This document shows, piece after piece, positions 14,869 to 26,800 of a DNA stretch of 29,859 nt (positions are counted from its first letter, which is position 1; the number at the start of each line of letters is the position of its first letter). The translations under genes and the position numbers were made by a program. The notes under the pieces are model-generated. The model saw only the letters and a program-made list of their open reading frames with translations, made no database searches and was not told the DNA's origin. The stretch comes from Tubiluchus corallicola (taxonomy: Eukaryota; Priapulida; Priapulimorpha; Priapulimorphida; Tubiluchidae). The DNA lies in the NCBI GenBank assembly GCA_030141605.1, contig JAQGDQ010000458.1, forward strand, positions 64,001 to 93,859, read 5' to 3'.

Positions 14869-16079
14869 CAGTAAACTCTGCATAATTTCGTTTACCGTGT
14901 AATTCCAAATATCGTTCGTTTCAGACAGATTTGCTTCTACATATCTTAATGTTTAAACCGATCACGAAACTGGGTATTTTAACTCGGTAAATCGCTGAAT
15001 TCGGTATATTTGAGGGAAACAATTTGCACAGAACACATTGTGTTTGCTCTGCTTATCTTGGACACTGCAGAAACATTGTCAGTACAGTGAATGCACACTT
15101 TCCCGGCTAGCCCGTTAGTAGGGGGTTAAAGTAATGGGAAAAGTAATCAACAGATACTACAGCATATTTATATACAGTCAATCTTGGGTAGAAGGTACTC
15201 GCTTACAAGGGACATTCGCTTATAAGGGACCACCAACACCGGTCCCGATTTTTCGTAACGTTTTTCCCATGTAAAAATCTTCGTATATAAGGTGCTCAGA
15301 TATAAGGGACTTTCGGTTATAAGGGACGATATCTTCAGGTCCCGCATAATAGAAACCCAGGTAAATTACCTCGCAGATAAGGGACATTATGATCAAAGCG
15401 AAATAGATCAATTTTTAACCTCAATTTTTCACAAACTCGGGCTTTGAACAGCTCGGTTTCCGCTGTCACATACATCTCGCATCACTGAAGGAGCTTCCTA
15501 CATACCATTTGCTCTGAATGAATGTGAAGCAATAATCCATAAAAATATGTGTAAAAGTACAGAAAAGTACAGGTCTAGATACACCCTCGGTCTGACTCAA
15601 CTTCGGCTATAAGGGACATCGGATATAAGGGACGATTTTTTCTGGTCCGAAGGCGTCCCTCATATCCGAGATTGACTGTATATGACACGTGTAAACTGCC
15701 TTGTTTCCTGAGGGCCAGTAATTCATTGATTCTATCGTTTTTATAAAATGGCAAAGTGCAAAATTCTGAGAACTGCAATATTATTACCGACCCAACAGGC
15801 TCTTTCTCAATAAAAGCACAATGGCATTTGTACGTACGCATGCAAGTGTGTAAAGATTGCACATCAAGTTTCGCTACCGATTGCTAAATTATGGTAAGTG
15901 GGTGGCGCCATCTTGTGCCGTGGTGAGGAGGGTGTGCGATCGGCCACGAAGCAGGCTCATGTTTCAATGAATGAACTCCATGCAAGCACACAGTGCATTC
16001 ACAGTGAAGTGAATGCACATGTCTTGGACGAACACGGCGTATCGCGCAACTCGTCATCTGAATTAAGCAGAGTTTACTG
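14869..16079. mobile_element. Pogo-like element interrupted by another element
   Basis: The left end is CAGTAAACTCTGCATAATT and the reversed right end is CAGTAAACTCTGCTTAATTC. Both are flanked by TA (14867-14868, 16080-16081). The CAGT start and TA duplication fit the pogo/Tigger group. A 504-bp element (15175-15678) sits inside, so the original length was about 705 bp. No transposase frame is recognised. Confidence 0.75.
15175..15678. mobile_element. Nested pogo-like MITE
   Basis: Ends CAGTCAATCTTGGGTA and, reversed, CAGTCAATCTCGGATA are flanked by TA (15173-15174, 15679-15680). Short ttataagggac or atataagggac copies recur at both ends (near 15211, 15300, 15319, 15608 and 15625). It is non-coding and younger than the element that contains it. 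Confidence 0.8.
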
Positions 16080-16386
16080 TATTTCCTAAACTGTTATACA
16101 CAACATGGTGAACTATATCAGCGACACACAAAGTACAATATCAGCAGAGCACAATAGTCATTAATTTACAATTATTCGATAACAGATTACCTTGTGAAAA
16201 TTCGGCTAATCATGAGCATCTTAAACATTAATTACCTTACAACAAACTCGAAGCCTGAAATTACGTAGAAATTCTCAACTTCTTAAGTGCAAGATGTCAA
16301 GCAGTGATAGACGTGATGTTAAGCAATGCTAAGTCAAATTAAAAGACCAATCCCTTCCAAAATGATACGAGGTTTTCAGATATATA

Positions 16387-17315
16387 CCGGGTGGTGCAGA
16401 AAAATGTGCCAAAGTTTAGACAAGAATAACATCAGAAGCAAACGCTCTTACAAAGTTGATAGTTCGCAAAATAATATTACACTACATTAGCTTTTTGCTG
16501 TTAAACTTACAGGGTTATGGTTACAATTGCTTTTAAGTTATGAGTGAATTTTTAACTTTTGCATGTTAAAAAATTGAACAATGTATCGTCAACAACTGAA
16601 AAAGAACCACGATGACGTATAAAACACTCAATAGATGGCAGCAAAACAATGAAGGATGTTTATACAAAAGTGTATATGTTATCCCTGCTGTAATTTTCAG
16701 GCGATTCTGCTATTTTCTTCGTATATGACGCATAAAACACTCAATAGATGGCAGCAAAACAATGAAGAAGTAAATCGGCTTACATCACGGTCTTCGTCAC
16801 AGAAAATAAAATGCTGACGAAGATTTGTTGCCAAGAAAAAATGGAACTTAATCAATTTCCTTAAAGAGAAAGTTTACGACGACAACACAGAACCGTCTAA
16901 CAGGGGGAGCTAAAGGCAAAAACTGTTGAATGCTGGAACCAAATACCTCCGAAGGTAGTGAAAAAGTGTGTCAGCTGTTTGAAGAATCACCTTCGTCTTG
17001 TTTGAGGTGAAAATGGTGAGCAAAGAGCACTTATAGAAAATAGGGACACCCATTTTTCGTGGCGTTCCTTCTTTTGACTTTCTGCATCTTTGGAGAAACC
17101 AGTAAGAATGACCTAAATATTTGAAACCAGCGAGAATGACCTAAATATTTGAAACCAGCGAGAATGACCTAAATATTTGAAACCAGCGAGAATGACCTAA
17201 ATATTTTGGTGTTTAAACAAAAGTGTGTATGTTATCCGTACGGTAATTTTCAAGCAATTCTGTCATTTTCTTCTTATCTTGATGCAAACTTTGGCACACT
17301 TTTTTCGCCATCTGC
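16387..17315. mobile_element. Mariner-like non-autonomous element with internal duplications
   Basis: The left end is ccgggtggtgcagaaaaatg followed by tgccaaagttt. The right end reversed is gcagatggcgaaaaaagtg followed by tgccaaagttt, with TA on both sides. Inside, a block beginning ataaaacactcaatagatgg occurs twice (about 16619 and 16732), and a block around gtgtatatgttatcc occurs at about 16678 and, diverged, at 17224. A 28-bp tandem array lies at 17095-17206. Confidence 0.55.
17095..17206. repeat. 28-bp tandem repeat, four copies
   Basis: gaaaccagcgagaatgacct plus aaatattt repeats at 17095, 17123, 17151 and 17179. The first unit has agtaag instead of agcgag, and the others are identical. 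Confidence 0.95.
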
Positions 17316-17317
17316 TA

Positions 17318-17718
17318 TAACATTTATTAGCAATCTTAAGAATCGAATTGCAACTGCAAGGAAAACTGGAGCATCGGAAGGAACCAGTCAACTACATTCA
17401 GGAGCTAGGCACGCTGCACTATCAGAAGAAATGCAGCTTTTATCACTTTTCTCTTGGCTATATCATTTAAAGTAACTTATGAAACGACAAATGGCAACGC
17501 AAAAATAAAATAAAGCTGGCACTGACTCTACTTGCATTTGACATGACATGGGGGGGGGGGGATTAATCACTGCTTAACACCGTGTTAGCTCAAATGTCGA
17601 GAGATGTTACTACCTGCGACATCTAGCGATCAATACTAAACACGACGATATCGGATTTCCCGTACGACTTACACAGTTACAACGTACAACAATTACACTG
17701 GTGAACAAATTCCGCACG
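17318..17718. other. Intergenic stretch downstream of ZNF207
   Basis: No gene is seen. A run of 12 G lies at about 17550-17561. The sequence next to the ZNF207 end may hold its GT-rich downstream cleavage element (minus strand, about 17700-17680). Confidence 0.6.
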
Positions 17719-17724
17719 TTTATT
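17719..17724 (-). terminator. ZNF207 poly(A) signal AATAAA
   Basis: Read on the minus strand, AATAAA lies 25 bases after the TAA stop, giving a very short 3' UTR if it is the one used. No competing signal was found nearer. Confidence 0.65.
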
Positions 17725-17748
17725 TTACAAAGGTCGTAACGTTTCTAT

Positions 17749-17846
17749 TTAGTACCGACCTCCGTGTGGATTTCCTTGCATTCCTGGATGCCTGATCAGA
17801 GGTTGCTGACCGTACTGCATAGGTGGCGCACCGTACGACATCGGAG
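17749..17846 (-). CDS. ZNF207: ZNF207 last coding exon, C-terminus GGRY
   Basis: The exon is 98 bp and follows the acceptor ttttttcag. It reads (A)[18 protein letters not shown] then [13 protein letters not shown] and TAA at 17751-17749. The Tyr- and Pro-containing low-complexity tail and the terminal GGRY match vertebrate ZNF207. The phase-1 junction restores an alanine codon. Confidence 0.93.
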
Positions 17847-20800
17847 CTGAAAAAAAATGCACCCGTAAGTCTTACACAAAATGCAAGAACTGAACTATGT
17901 AATATATTGCACCAATCATGCTCCAGTCACGTAAAAAACGTCTCCAAGAGTAGGCACTACCTCTTACTGACATGCAGTGTGCCGATGTGGTTAAAAAATA
18001 CTAACAATTGAATATCCTTCGAAATAAATAACTCATCACCAAGAGAGAAAACATTTTTCAACAAGCCATTCATAACATCGTTGAGAAATAACAATAACTG
18101 CAATAGCAGAAACCTTTTAGTGTTAACGAGATGTTATTTTATGGTCTGCCCACTGTGAAATTCTGACGTGGAAATATTAGCCACGAATGTCATAAAACAA
18201 ACTGGTGAAATTTATCCTTAGCAGAGATTTTGAACTGGAACTTCCCTGGCCTAAAAAATGAGAGGTGCCTTACTAGCAAGAGTGACCAATCACCCACCCC
18301 ATTCTAATGTTTTTATAATGCCCCGTGCCCTGTAACATATTCTCACCACCCCTAATCATACTAATGCATAGCAACAGAGAAAAAACAAGATGTGTAAACC
18401 AGCACGCCTGCTTATAAATGTATTTTTTCCGTGAACTGCTTATCTGTGGAATTCTCTATCAGGAAGTAGTTTGCTTGCTACAAGAAGAATGTCACTAAGA
18501 TGATTAGTTACACGCAGGGCCAGAATTTCGTTATATTTTGGCAGAATTATGCCATGGTGACATTTTGCGAGAAGCCAGCTACATTACATTATAATTTAGT
18601 AATTATAAAAACTAATCACTAGAAAAACAGGGATAAGAATGACAAATTGCAAAAAAGTCTTAAACAGGCCGGGGGTTGGGGGGCTGCCTAGGTCCCCAAT
18701 GGGGTTGAGGGACAAAGCCCCCAACAAATTGCAATTTTGTGACCATAGAGAGCCACTAAGTGGACTTAAATATCAATTACCTTGTTTTATAATTTAAAAT
18801 ACCCACCTATCAAGGATACATGATACATATGATCGTGAAGCTTCAAAACAAATTTTATTTTGTAGATATTTGTTGCCTATATTTCATAAATTATAAAATT
18901 AAACTTGGTTTTATTCAAATTACGCTGTGGTATTTCGGTTGTTTGTGTCTGGAGGCCTCAAAGCTTCACATTTGTCAGCAATGAAGATATGCCGCATTGC
19001 CATAAAAGGCATGCTACAAATCGTACAGATTATCAAATAAACGATATTTACGCTTTATTTGAACTATTTTAGCCAAAACTTTTCAGCGATTTTTAACATC
19101 TAGGAGATAAAAAGTAAGCTGGATAAATACCTCGAAAAAATGCAACTGAAAGTTTCGGTTATGATTTCGACGAAAACGAGGTTCAACCCTGAAAAATTTT
19201 CTCAACGAATTTACGCTAATTACAAAAATGGCACTACCGGTCTTCCAAAAACGCGGAAATCTGCGTATCCGCGGAAAATTCTCATTCCTGGAAATACTAC
19301 CACCTTTTTCGGAACGAAATCAAACATTTTCTGATTCACAAAAACTTTACTAAATCATCCCCTTTCCCTGACTTTCCAGGATAGCCTGTATTTCCAAGGA
19401 TTTTCCCTGACCGTGGGAACTCTGGCGAATGTTAGACGAATGGATTCGGAAATTCACATCAAAATTCTGGCCCGCATCCGTACTAATTCTCTGGACATCT
19501 AAATATTTTCACCATTTTTCTGAAGTGCGCGTTCTTAGTTCTGAGCTGCTACAGACCTAGCACGTGGCGACTTGTGAATCAGTCACATGCGCCTTTACCC
19601 CCCCCCCCCCCAGTTCGAGCCACTTACCTCTTCAGCGTCACTCGAAATGTCGAATTTCCAATAGACTTACCCTGCATCATCTGGTTCATGTTACCGCCAC
19701 GAGGGGGCGGCATAAGTGGTGCATTACCCATTAATCCCTGCGACGATGTGGGCGGGCGATTATTCATTGCTTGCGAAGCCAAGTTTGCCATGCTCTGAGA
19801 AGCCCGTTTCACTTGATATTTTGGTAGATCTGCTCTCTTCTCCTCCTGGAAGTAAAATTAAAGGAAAACGCGATAATTTTTCGTGTTCTACCCCATTCTG
19901 AATGCCAACATGTTTCTGATAGTTAAATAATTAAACACTTAATGAAAGACAGCTGAGCTCAGCTAGCAATGACATAACAAACCAACATAATTTTCAACAG
20001 CAAAAATATTTCACAAGTGCGTTGCACGTGTTTGCGAAAGCGAAAATTGAAGTACAGTGCTCGTTGTACAGCATTCAATGAGACACATGAAGACTCGGTA
20101 AATTTTAAGTTTGAAATCAAGGTTTACCAGTGGAGAAAATTCAGAGAAAAATATCGCAGAGAAATACAATATGCCAACTGCTCGTGGTAAAGTGGTTCAC
20201 AGACATGCATTCGCATTCATTCTTGTTTGTTACCTAGATGCATTCGTCAACTGAGGACACGTTCGTCAACGGATGTTTTACGGAGTAACTTATGCGAGAA
20301 TCGAAATGCTCAAAATTGCAGGTGTTTATGAACCGAGATTTCACCGCATACTGCGCATTATAGTCAAGTCGGTATACACTAATAGAGGATCTTGAAGATC
20401 TCAGCACATGAAGAGTACCCATATTGCTGTTTGCCATCAGGCAATTTTTAACTCATTTAACAATAAGAACTCCATGCAGTTTCAAGCAGATGTTTAACAT
20501 TTAGAACGGTATATTATTTGCAGTTATACTTTTGTGATTAAAGGAACAATTCTTAAATTAGTATAATTCGAAACATTTATATTTGTACTTACGCTCTATG
20601 CGGTATGGCAGTATTATATGTAATTATTTTGTTGTTTTTATTTCAGCCTGATCATTGCTGCAGTATCATAAATAAACCACTTTGATTCAGCAAAAACTTC
20701 CATTAATAATCACTGTTTTTCCCATCCACAAATCTTACTCTGCATGTGCCCGCCTCACAAATCAACCAATGTGATGAATTCAAAAAGCAAACGTGAAAAT

Positions 20801-23800
20801 TCAGGAAAACTTAATCACAAAACATACCAGGGAGATATCCTCTTCCGGATGTATAATCTTACTGCTTGCTCCGGTTGTCGTTACCGTAGCCGGTTTACTA
20901 GACGACGACACTGGAAAAAAATCAAATGCGAAATTAAATTCTGGAGAATTTAACACGGCATAAACTGTTTGGTAATAGTGATGGGTGATTAATAATTATT
21001 AATTATAATTATGATAATCACAATTATAATTACAGTTATTAATTATTAATCACTAATTATTATCAATTAATTATTAACTAATTATTATCAATTAATTATT
21101 AAGGATTAATTATTATTAATTACTTATTAATAAATAGATTAATCAAATTAATCGAGATTACAACCACGTATAAATCGACTAATTTAGTAATTCAGTTAAC
21201 AGAGAGCAAAATATACTTGCTAAACACTGACTAACAGACCCTGTTTTAGCACAAATAAACGGAATTCTTGCATTTTTTCTTCATTTTTCTCACCTTACAC
21301 AACGTGCACAAGTGTAAACCAGAGTGTTACAAACTGGGGCTTCTTATTCGTTTTCACATGACGTGTGTACTTGAAATAGTAATAGAGTAGTCAATGAATG
21401 CACGCGTTTATAAAAATAGTTTGCAAGTACAAAAATGGCAGACAGCAACGAAAAGCAGGAAGACGTTTATTGGCTATATTTCAGTGCTGCAATGTTTGAA
21501 AATGTGTGACTAAAACACTAAAAACTATCGCAAGAGATTAACTGTGATATCGAATTACAAGAACAAGATTGTAACCAAATTCGAAAATTTCAAAATTGCC
21601 CATGACTAGTTTGTAACACGACTTTGTCCTGAGAATTTAACGAGTAACCAGTTTAACCTGTTTCAGTGACGTTTACAAACAAAACCCCTAGTGGCTAAAA
21701 ACGGAAACTGCACGAAAGATTTGTACAGGACAAAAATCAGCTAAGAATGAACATGCTAGTATTCTGAAGTTTCTATTATCAGTGCAAACTGTAAACGGCC
21801 ACTTCAACGGTCAGCTGACACTGACCAAGCAACAAATAAACAAACGCACGAAATTCACACGAAAACACTGACAAGTCGTCAGAAGCTACGGTTTTACCTG
21901 ACCATTTCTGATAAATAAATTTCAAAACAGAAAACAAACTAAAATTTTGTTTCTAATTTAATTTCACAGATTAAACGAAGTCGAATATGAAGTCAAAATT
22001 GGTCGATGAATTTTCATTTTGCTTACGTCATGTTACATTCAATTATTATCAATATTATTATTATTATTGTTGTTGTTGTTATTATTATTATTATTGTTAT
22101 TATTATTATTATTATTGTTATTATTATTGTTGTTGTTGTTATTATTATTGTTATTATTATTATTATTGTTGTTGTTGTTGTTGTTATTATTATTATTATA
22201 ATTATTGTTATTATTATTATTATTATTGTTATTATTGTTATTATTATTGTTATTATTATTGTTATTATTATTATTATTGTTATTATTATTATTGTTGTTG
22301 TTGTTGTTGTTGTTGTTGTTATTATTATTATTGTTGTTATTATTATTATTATTGTTATTATTATTGTTGTTGTTATTATTATTATTATTATTATTATTGT
22401 TATTATTATTATTATTATTGTTATTATTATTATTATTGTTGTTGTTGTTGTTGTTGTTGTTGTTATTATTATTATTATTATTATTACTATTATTATCGAT
22501 ATTATTATTATTTTTTTTCGACATTTCGTTCGTTTCATTCCTGTATTATTGCAAATGCTTAAAACTTCATTCCGTTCTGTTCGCGTGTTGAATAGAACTC
22601 ATTCTTGTGTATTTCGTTTCCTGATCGCGTCTCGTTTACCAGAGAATCACGGAGTTTCCGGATCGTGTCTCGTTTACCAGAGAATCACGGAGTTTCCGGA
22701 TCGCGTCTCGTTCACCAGAGAATCACGGAGTTTCCTGATCGTGTCTCGTTGACCAGAGAATCACCGAGTTTCTGTGTCGTTTTACTGAACGTATTTTTAC
22801 CCGACAGTCGATTAGTGATTGAGTAACTGATAAACGTCTAATAAAAACAAACCAAAATATGCACAAGCGTAAGGAGTCCGATGATTTTTCCCTCGTAATA
22901 CCATCGCATCAACGTTTATTTAAGAATTAGTTGTTTTTCTAAGTGACCTTTTAAATAGTAGGTCGTGCGTAGCTAGTCCGTGCATTCACCTTGCGCTCTG
23001 ATTGGCTGCCAGATGGCGCCACATGTTTGTTGCATTCACCTTGCACTCTGATTGGCCGCCAGATGGCATCACATGTTTGTTAGCTACACGTTTTTGTGTT
23101 TACTGTCCCCGATCATGGCATTTTTTAGTCCGGGATGTGGATAGAAAGGCATTCCAATTTTAACTAATATCAAAAACTTAACACACTGTCATCAGCTTTT
23201 AACGCTGCTGATTTTCATGTATTGTCATTATTTTTTCCAAGATTTTGTTTGTCTTGTTTCTGTATCATTGTAAACGCCTAAAATTCCGTGCCACTCCGTT
23301 CTGTTCATGTATTGAATAGAAGTCGTTTGTGTATTTCATCTGAGTATAGTGTATTGTGTGCCAAATACTGACTGAATGTAGTTTAAATAGTACGACACTT
23401 TAAGAAAAGCTTCTGATGCTTCCCGCTACCTGCCCACAATTGTTTCTAAGAATGTTTCTGTACCTGAAGAAGCGCTTGCCGCTTTAGACGGACCGGGAGC
23501 CGACGTTGATGCTGGTGTTACGTACGCCGGGAATGTAGGCTTTGTAGAGGGCACCGTTGTCACAGGACTTGACGATCCGGAAGAAGACCCTAACGGCCGG
23601 AAGTCGGTCCCTACGGGAGTTGAGCTGGATGACGCTGCGACCTGGAAACATTACACAAATCAAGAACGACAATGTTATAACTTGACTCATATCTTAGAAA
23701 TTGGAACTACACTCTACGAATATCAGAAGAATCGGACAAAATCTGGACGGTTAAAATGTCTCGCATACTATGGACAGTCTGCTTGCTGTTTTGCGAGCTG

Positions 23801-26800
23801 ACCACGATTTGGCAGACCGTCACTTTGTTTACATCATTACGTCAGTGTAAACACGTGTATTTCCGTATATATAAAAATGTAGAGTCAATTATATGGAGTG
23901 ATTTGAGCCAATTGACGACAGTTTTTATATACATTTGCACAAGAGCAGCCCATTATATATACTATTACATAAGAGAGACTTTTGTCTGGCAAAAAATAAC
24001 GATAAGGCAGCTGTAATTTTTTTTATTATTCTCACATGAACTGTTCTAGTGAAGCAGGTAACTTTCTAAATTCCCTACATTACAGTCTAATGAACAAAAC
24101 TGAAAGGAAAGAAAGATGGCTACATTTTTGACATCTTTTACCATCTACTGCTTTTGATTTGAAGAAGCCAATTCGAGAATTCAAGGTGAAGATACATGTG
24201 CATTTAGCATGGTAAAATCGCCTATTCTATATGGACACGGTTTTTCAGACATTTTTCTATATTCTACAAAAAATTATTGACTTAACTGATATCACTAAGT
24301 TTTGTAAGGATACATAACAATCAGGGGAACGTTAACCAATAGACTAATTAGCTAATAGCCAATTAATTAATTAGGCTAAAGTTTGAGGGACGTCACATCT
24401 TAGAAAAAAATTCTCAGAAAGTGTGTATACTTTCATATTCATTTAAATGGCACATTTTATAACACACCACAGGCAGTTACCGAGAGCAGCTTTTATATAA
24501 GTGTCACATGACGGACAGGTGCAAGGTATTACACAACAAGCAGTTGAGAAGGCTGCTTGAATATAAGCACTATGCGAATACATGTAATTAATAATGACCA
24601 CGTAGAAACTGGGTTAGTACTGTTTCTAATACACCACAAGTAGTTGTTTAATCTGCTCATTACATAAACAATCATAAATTCACAATAGAGGGACAGAACT
24701 ATCAGCCTAGGGCATTGCAACACCCCTGATAATACTGTATATTCAGGTTTCCTGTAAATATGTTCTAAACAAACCAGTCGCTACTTGTATTATCTTACTA
24801 CAGTCAATAGCATATAATATAAAAACGGTTTTAAATAAGTATGCATAAAATAATGCCATTAAAAATGATAAACATGACAAGAGTCGACTTACGGCCGCAG
24901 CGGCAGCAGGAAACAGCAGTTTCCCGGGAACGGGAGCCGCCTGTGAAGCCTGCGGAGAACTAGATGGCGGCGCTACTGTAGCCGCAGGCGGTTGAGGAGG
25001 AGGAGCGGACGTCGGCACGGTCGACACCGGCATGCCCGACACTGGCACCGGCGGCGGCATCGGTCGCATGCCCGGCATCATCATCATCGGCTGCATTGGC
25101 ATGCTGTAGAAAAAAAGCAGAGTTGAATTGAAGTTGCACAGAACAGTACAGGTAAATTAAAATCAGTAGTTTAGAGGACTCTATCAGAATCGACCACACC
25201 TGAAAGCAGGTAAGTAACATTTTGGAAATAATTTCCAAATACCTAGAATGAAAAAGTTATTTATAATCTCGTGCTATAGCAGCAAAGATGGAAGTGGTCA
25301 TTTTGGCGGGAAAGTTTAAAGACGAAGAAGAAGAAGAAAAAAGTATGTCCCCAAAAACTTTCCACACAAAGTTATATTGTCTCTAAAGCATTGCACATTG
25401 CAATGTGCTAAAATGTGCAAAAGGTGCATTCTTGCGAAAGTGTTTTATGAAACACAGTTAAGATCTTAACTCGTCGCAAAAATGTCAAATTTGAAAAGCT
25501 TACATTAACCTCTCTACTGCCACACAATATGCATCATTGCAGCTGCTATAAGGGAATAATTGAAAAAAGGAAAAGTAATTATAGCTACAGACAACAGATT
25601 ACTGCAAGTTTTCCAATATCACCACCAATTTTATTATTAAAACCATAATTGCCATCACCACAGGTGTTCACAGCTTAATGTCATGTCAAAAGTAGTTTTG
25701 CTTTGTGTGGTATAAGCGTCTTGCGGAATAGAAAACAAAATTCAAAACACGGCAGACTGCAGCACACATTCGGCAATACCGGCAATCTTTTTCTGCACAT
25801 TTTGCACACGTTTTTGCCAACAGGCATTCTTTGGCCTATGTACTAAATTTTTGGCCAACAGAGGACAGCGCCATTGTTAATAACCTGATTCATGAAGTGT
25901 GCGTGGCATATGTAGATATCATTGCTACTGTGGTACCTGCATAATAAGCATGATGGTACAGTCTCGTGATACAGGCCAGTCAGAATGGCATTTTTATAAT
26001 AGGAGATTCTCATCATACAGGCAGTAAAGTGGTTAAAGCACAAGAAAATCCTTCATAAACATAAAGCTTAAAAAATTCATTTTGAAATTTTATATCACTT
26101 ACATACTGCCTTTTTGCAATCAGGACTTCAATCGGCAGTCACGCTGTATAAAACATGTAAATTTAAACTCCCGCGATGACCGTTAGACGCAGCCATTTTC
26201 ACGACACGTCATTTAAAATAAGTTTAGATAACATTTTGTAAAGTTTGAAAAAGTAATCCAAGGAAAGTAAGTCACTAACTAACTAAAATTTAAAACTACT
26301 GTATCTTGTCAATAAGATTAAAAATACGTTTTTTGGTTAGTGAGCGGTGCACCCTGGAGGGTGAGTCAGCGACATTTTACCAATTGGTGAAAACATTTTA
26401 AATAATTAATAATTTTCTTTTCTAGTTACATAAGTCTTTCTAGCAGGTAAGCGAAATGCTAAGTAATATAACTTTGCATGGAAAGTTTTGTGAGATATAA
26501 TTTAACATTGCCTTTTCTTCCCTTCATTTACGTTTGGTACATGACGTCATGTAATGGCGACTTCGGAACAGTATTGCGGGAGATTTAAAATGAGAACAAA
26601 CTAAAATTCCTTTTAGTGCGAGTACGATATACGCATTAAATTGTTGTAAAGTAATTTAATTTTGTAAGACGATTTTTCTGAAACCTACTTCAGGTGCCCC
26701 TTTTCTTGTCCTTTAAGCATTACCAAAAATCCTACATTTCTTCTTAGTTTACACCTGGGAAATGTAATCTCACCCAGTAAAAATCTAGTGCCAGGTAAAA

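Larger units (their letters stand above)
20911..23463 (-). other. ZNF207: ZNF207 intron rich in simple and tandem repeats
   Basis: A 2,553-bp GT-AG intron. It contains an AT-rich, possibly hAT-derived tract (20976-21155), a long ATT/GTT microsatellite (22041-22513), a 38-bp tandem repeat, a 50-bp duplication and a pair of diverged direct repeats. The sequence at 21160-22030 shows nothing definable. Confidence 0.85.

Noticed and set aside
17206-17475. 89-codon plus-strand frame
   Set aside because: Starts in the 28-bp repeat array and runs through the end of a mariner-like element; no recognisable domain.
22039-22562. Long open frames reading as poly-Asn, poly-Leu, poly-Ile/Val or Tyr/Cys-rich proteins on both strands
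   Set aside because: All are frames of the ATT/GTT microsatellite inside a ZNF207 intron; no start context, no non-repeat coding sequence.
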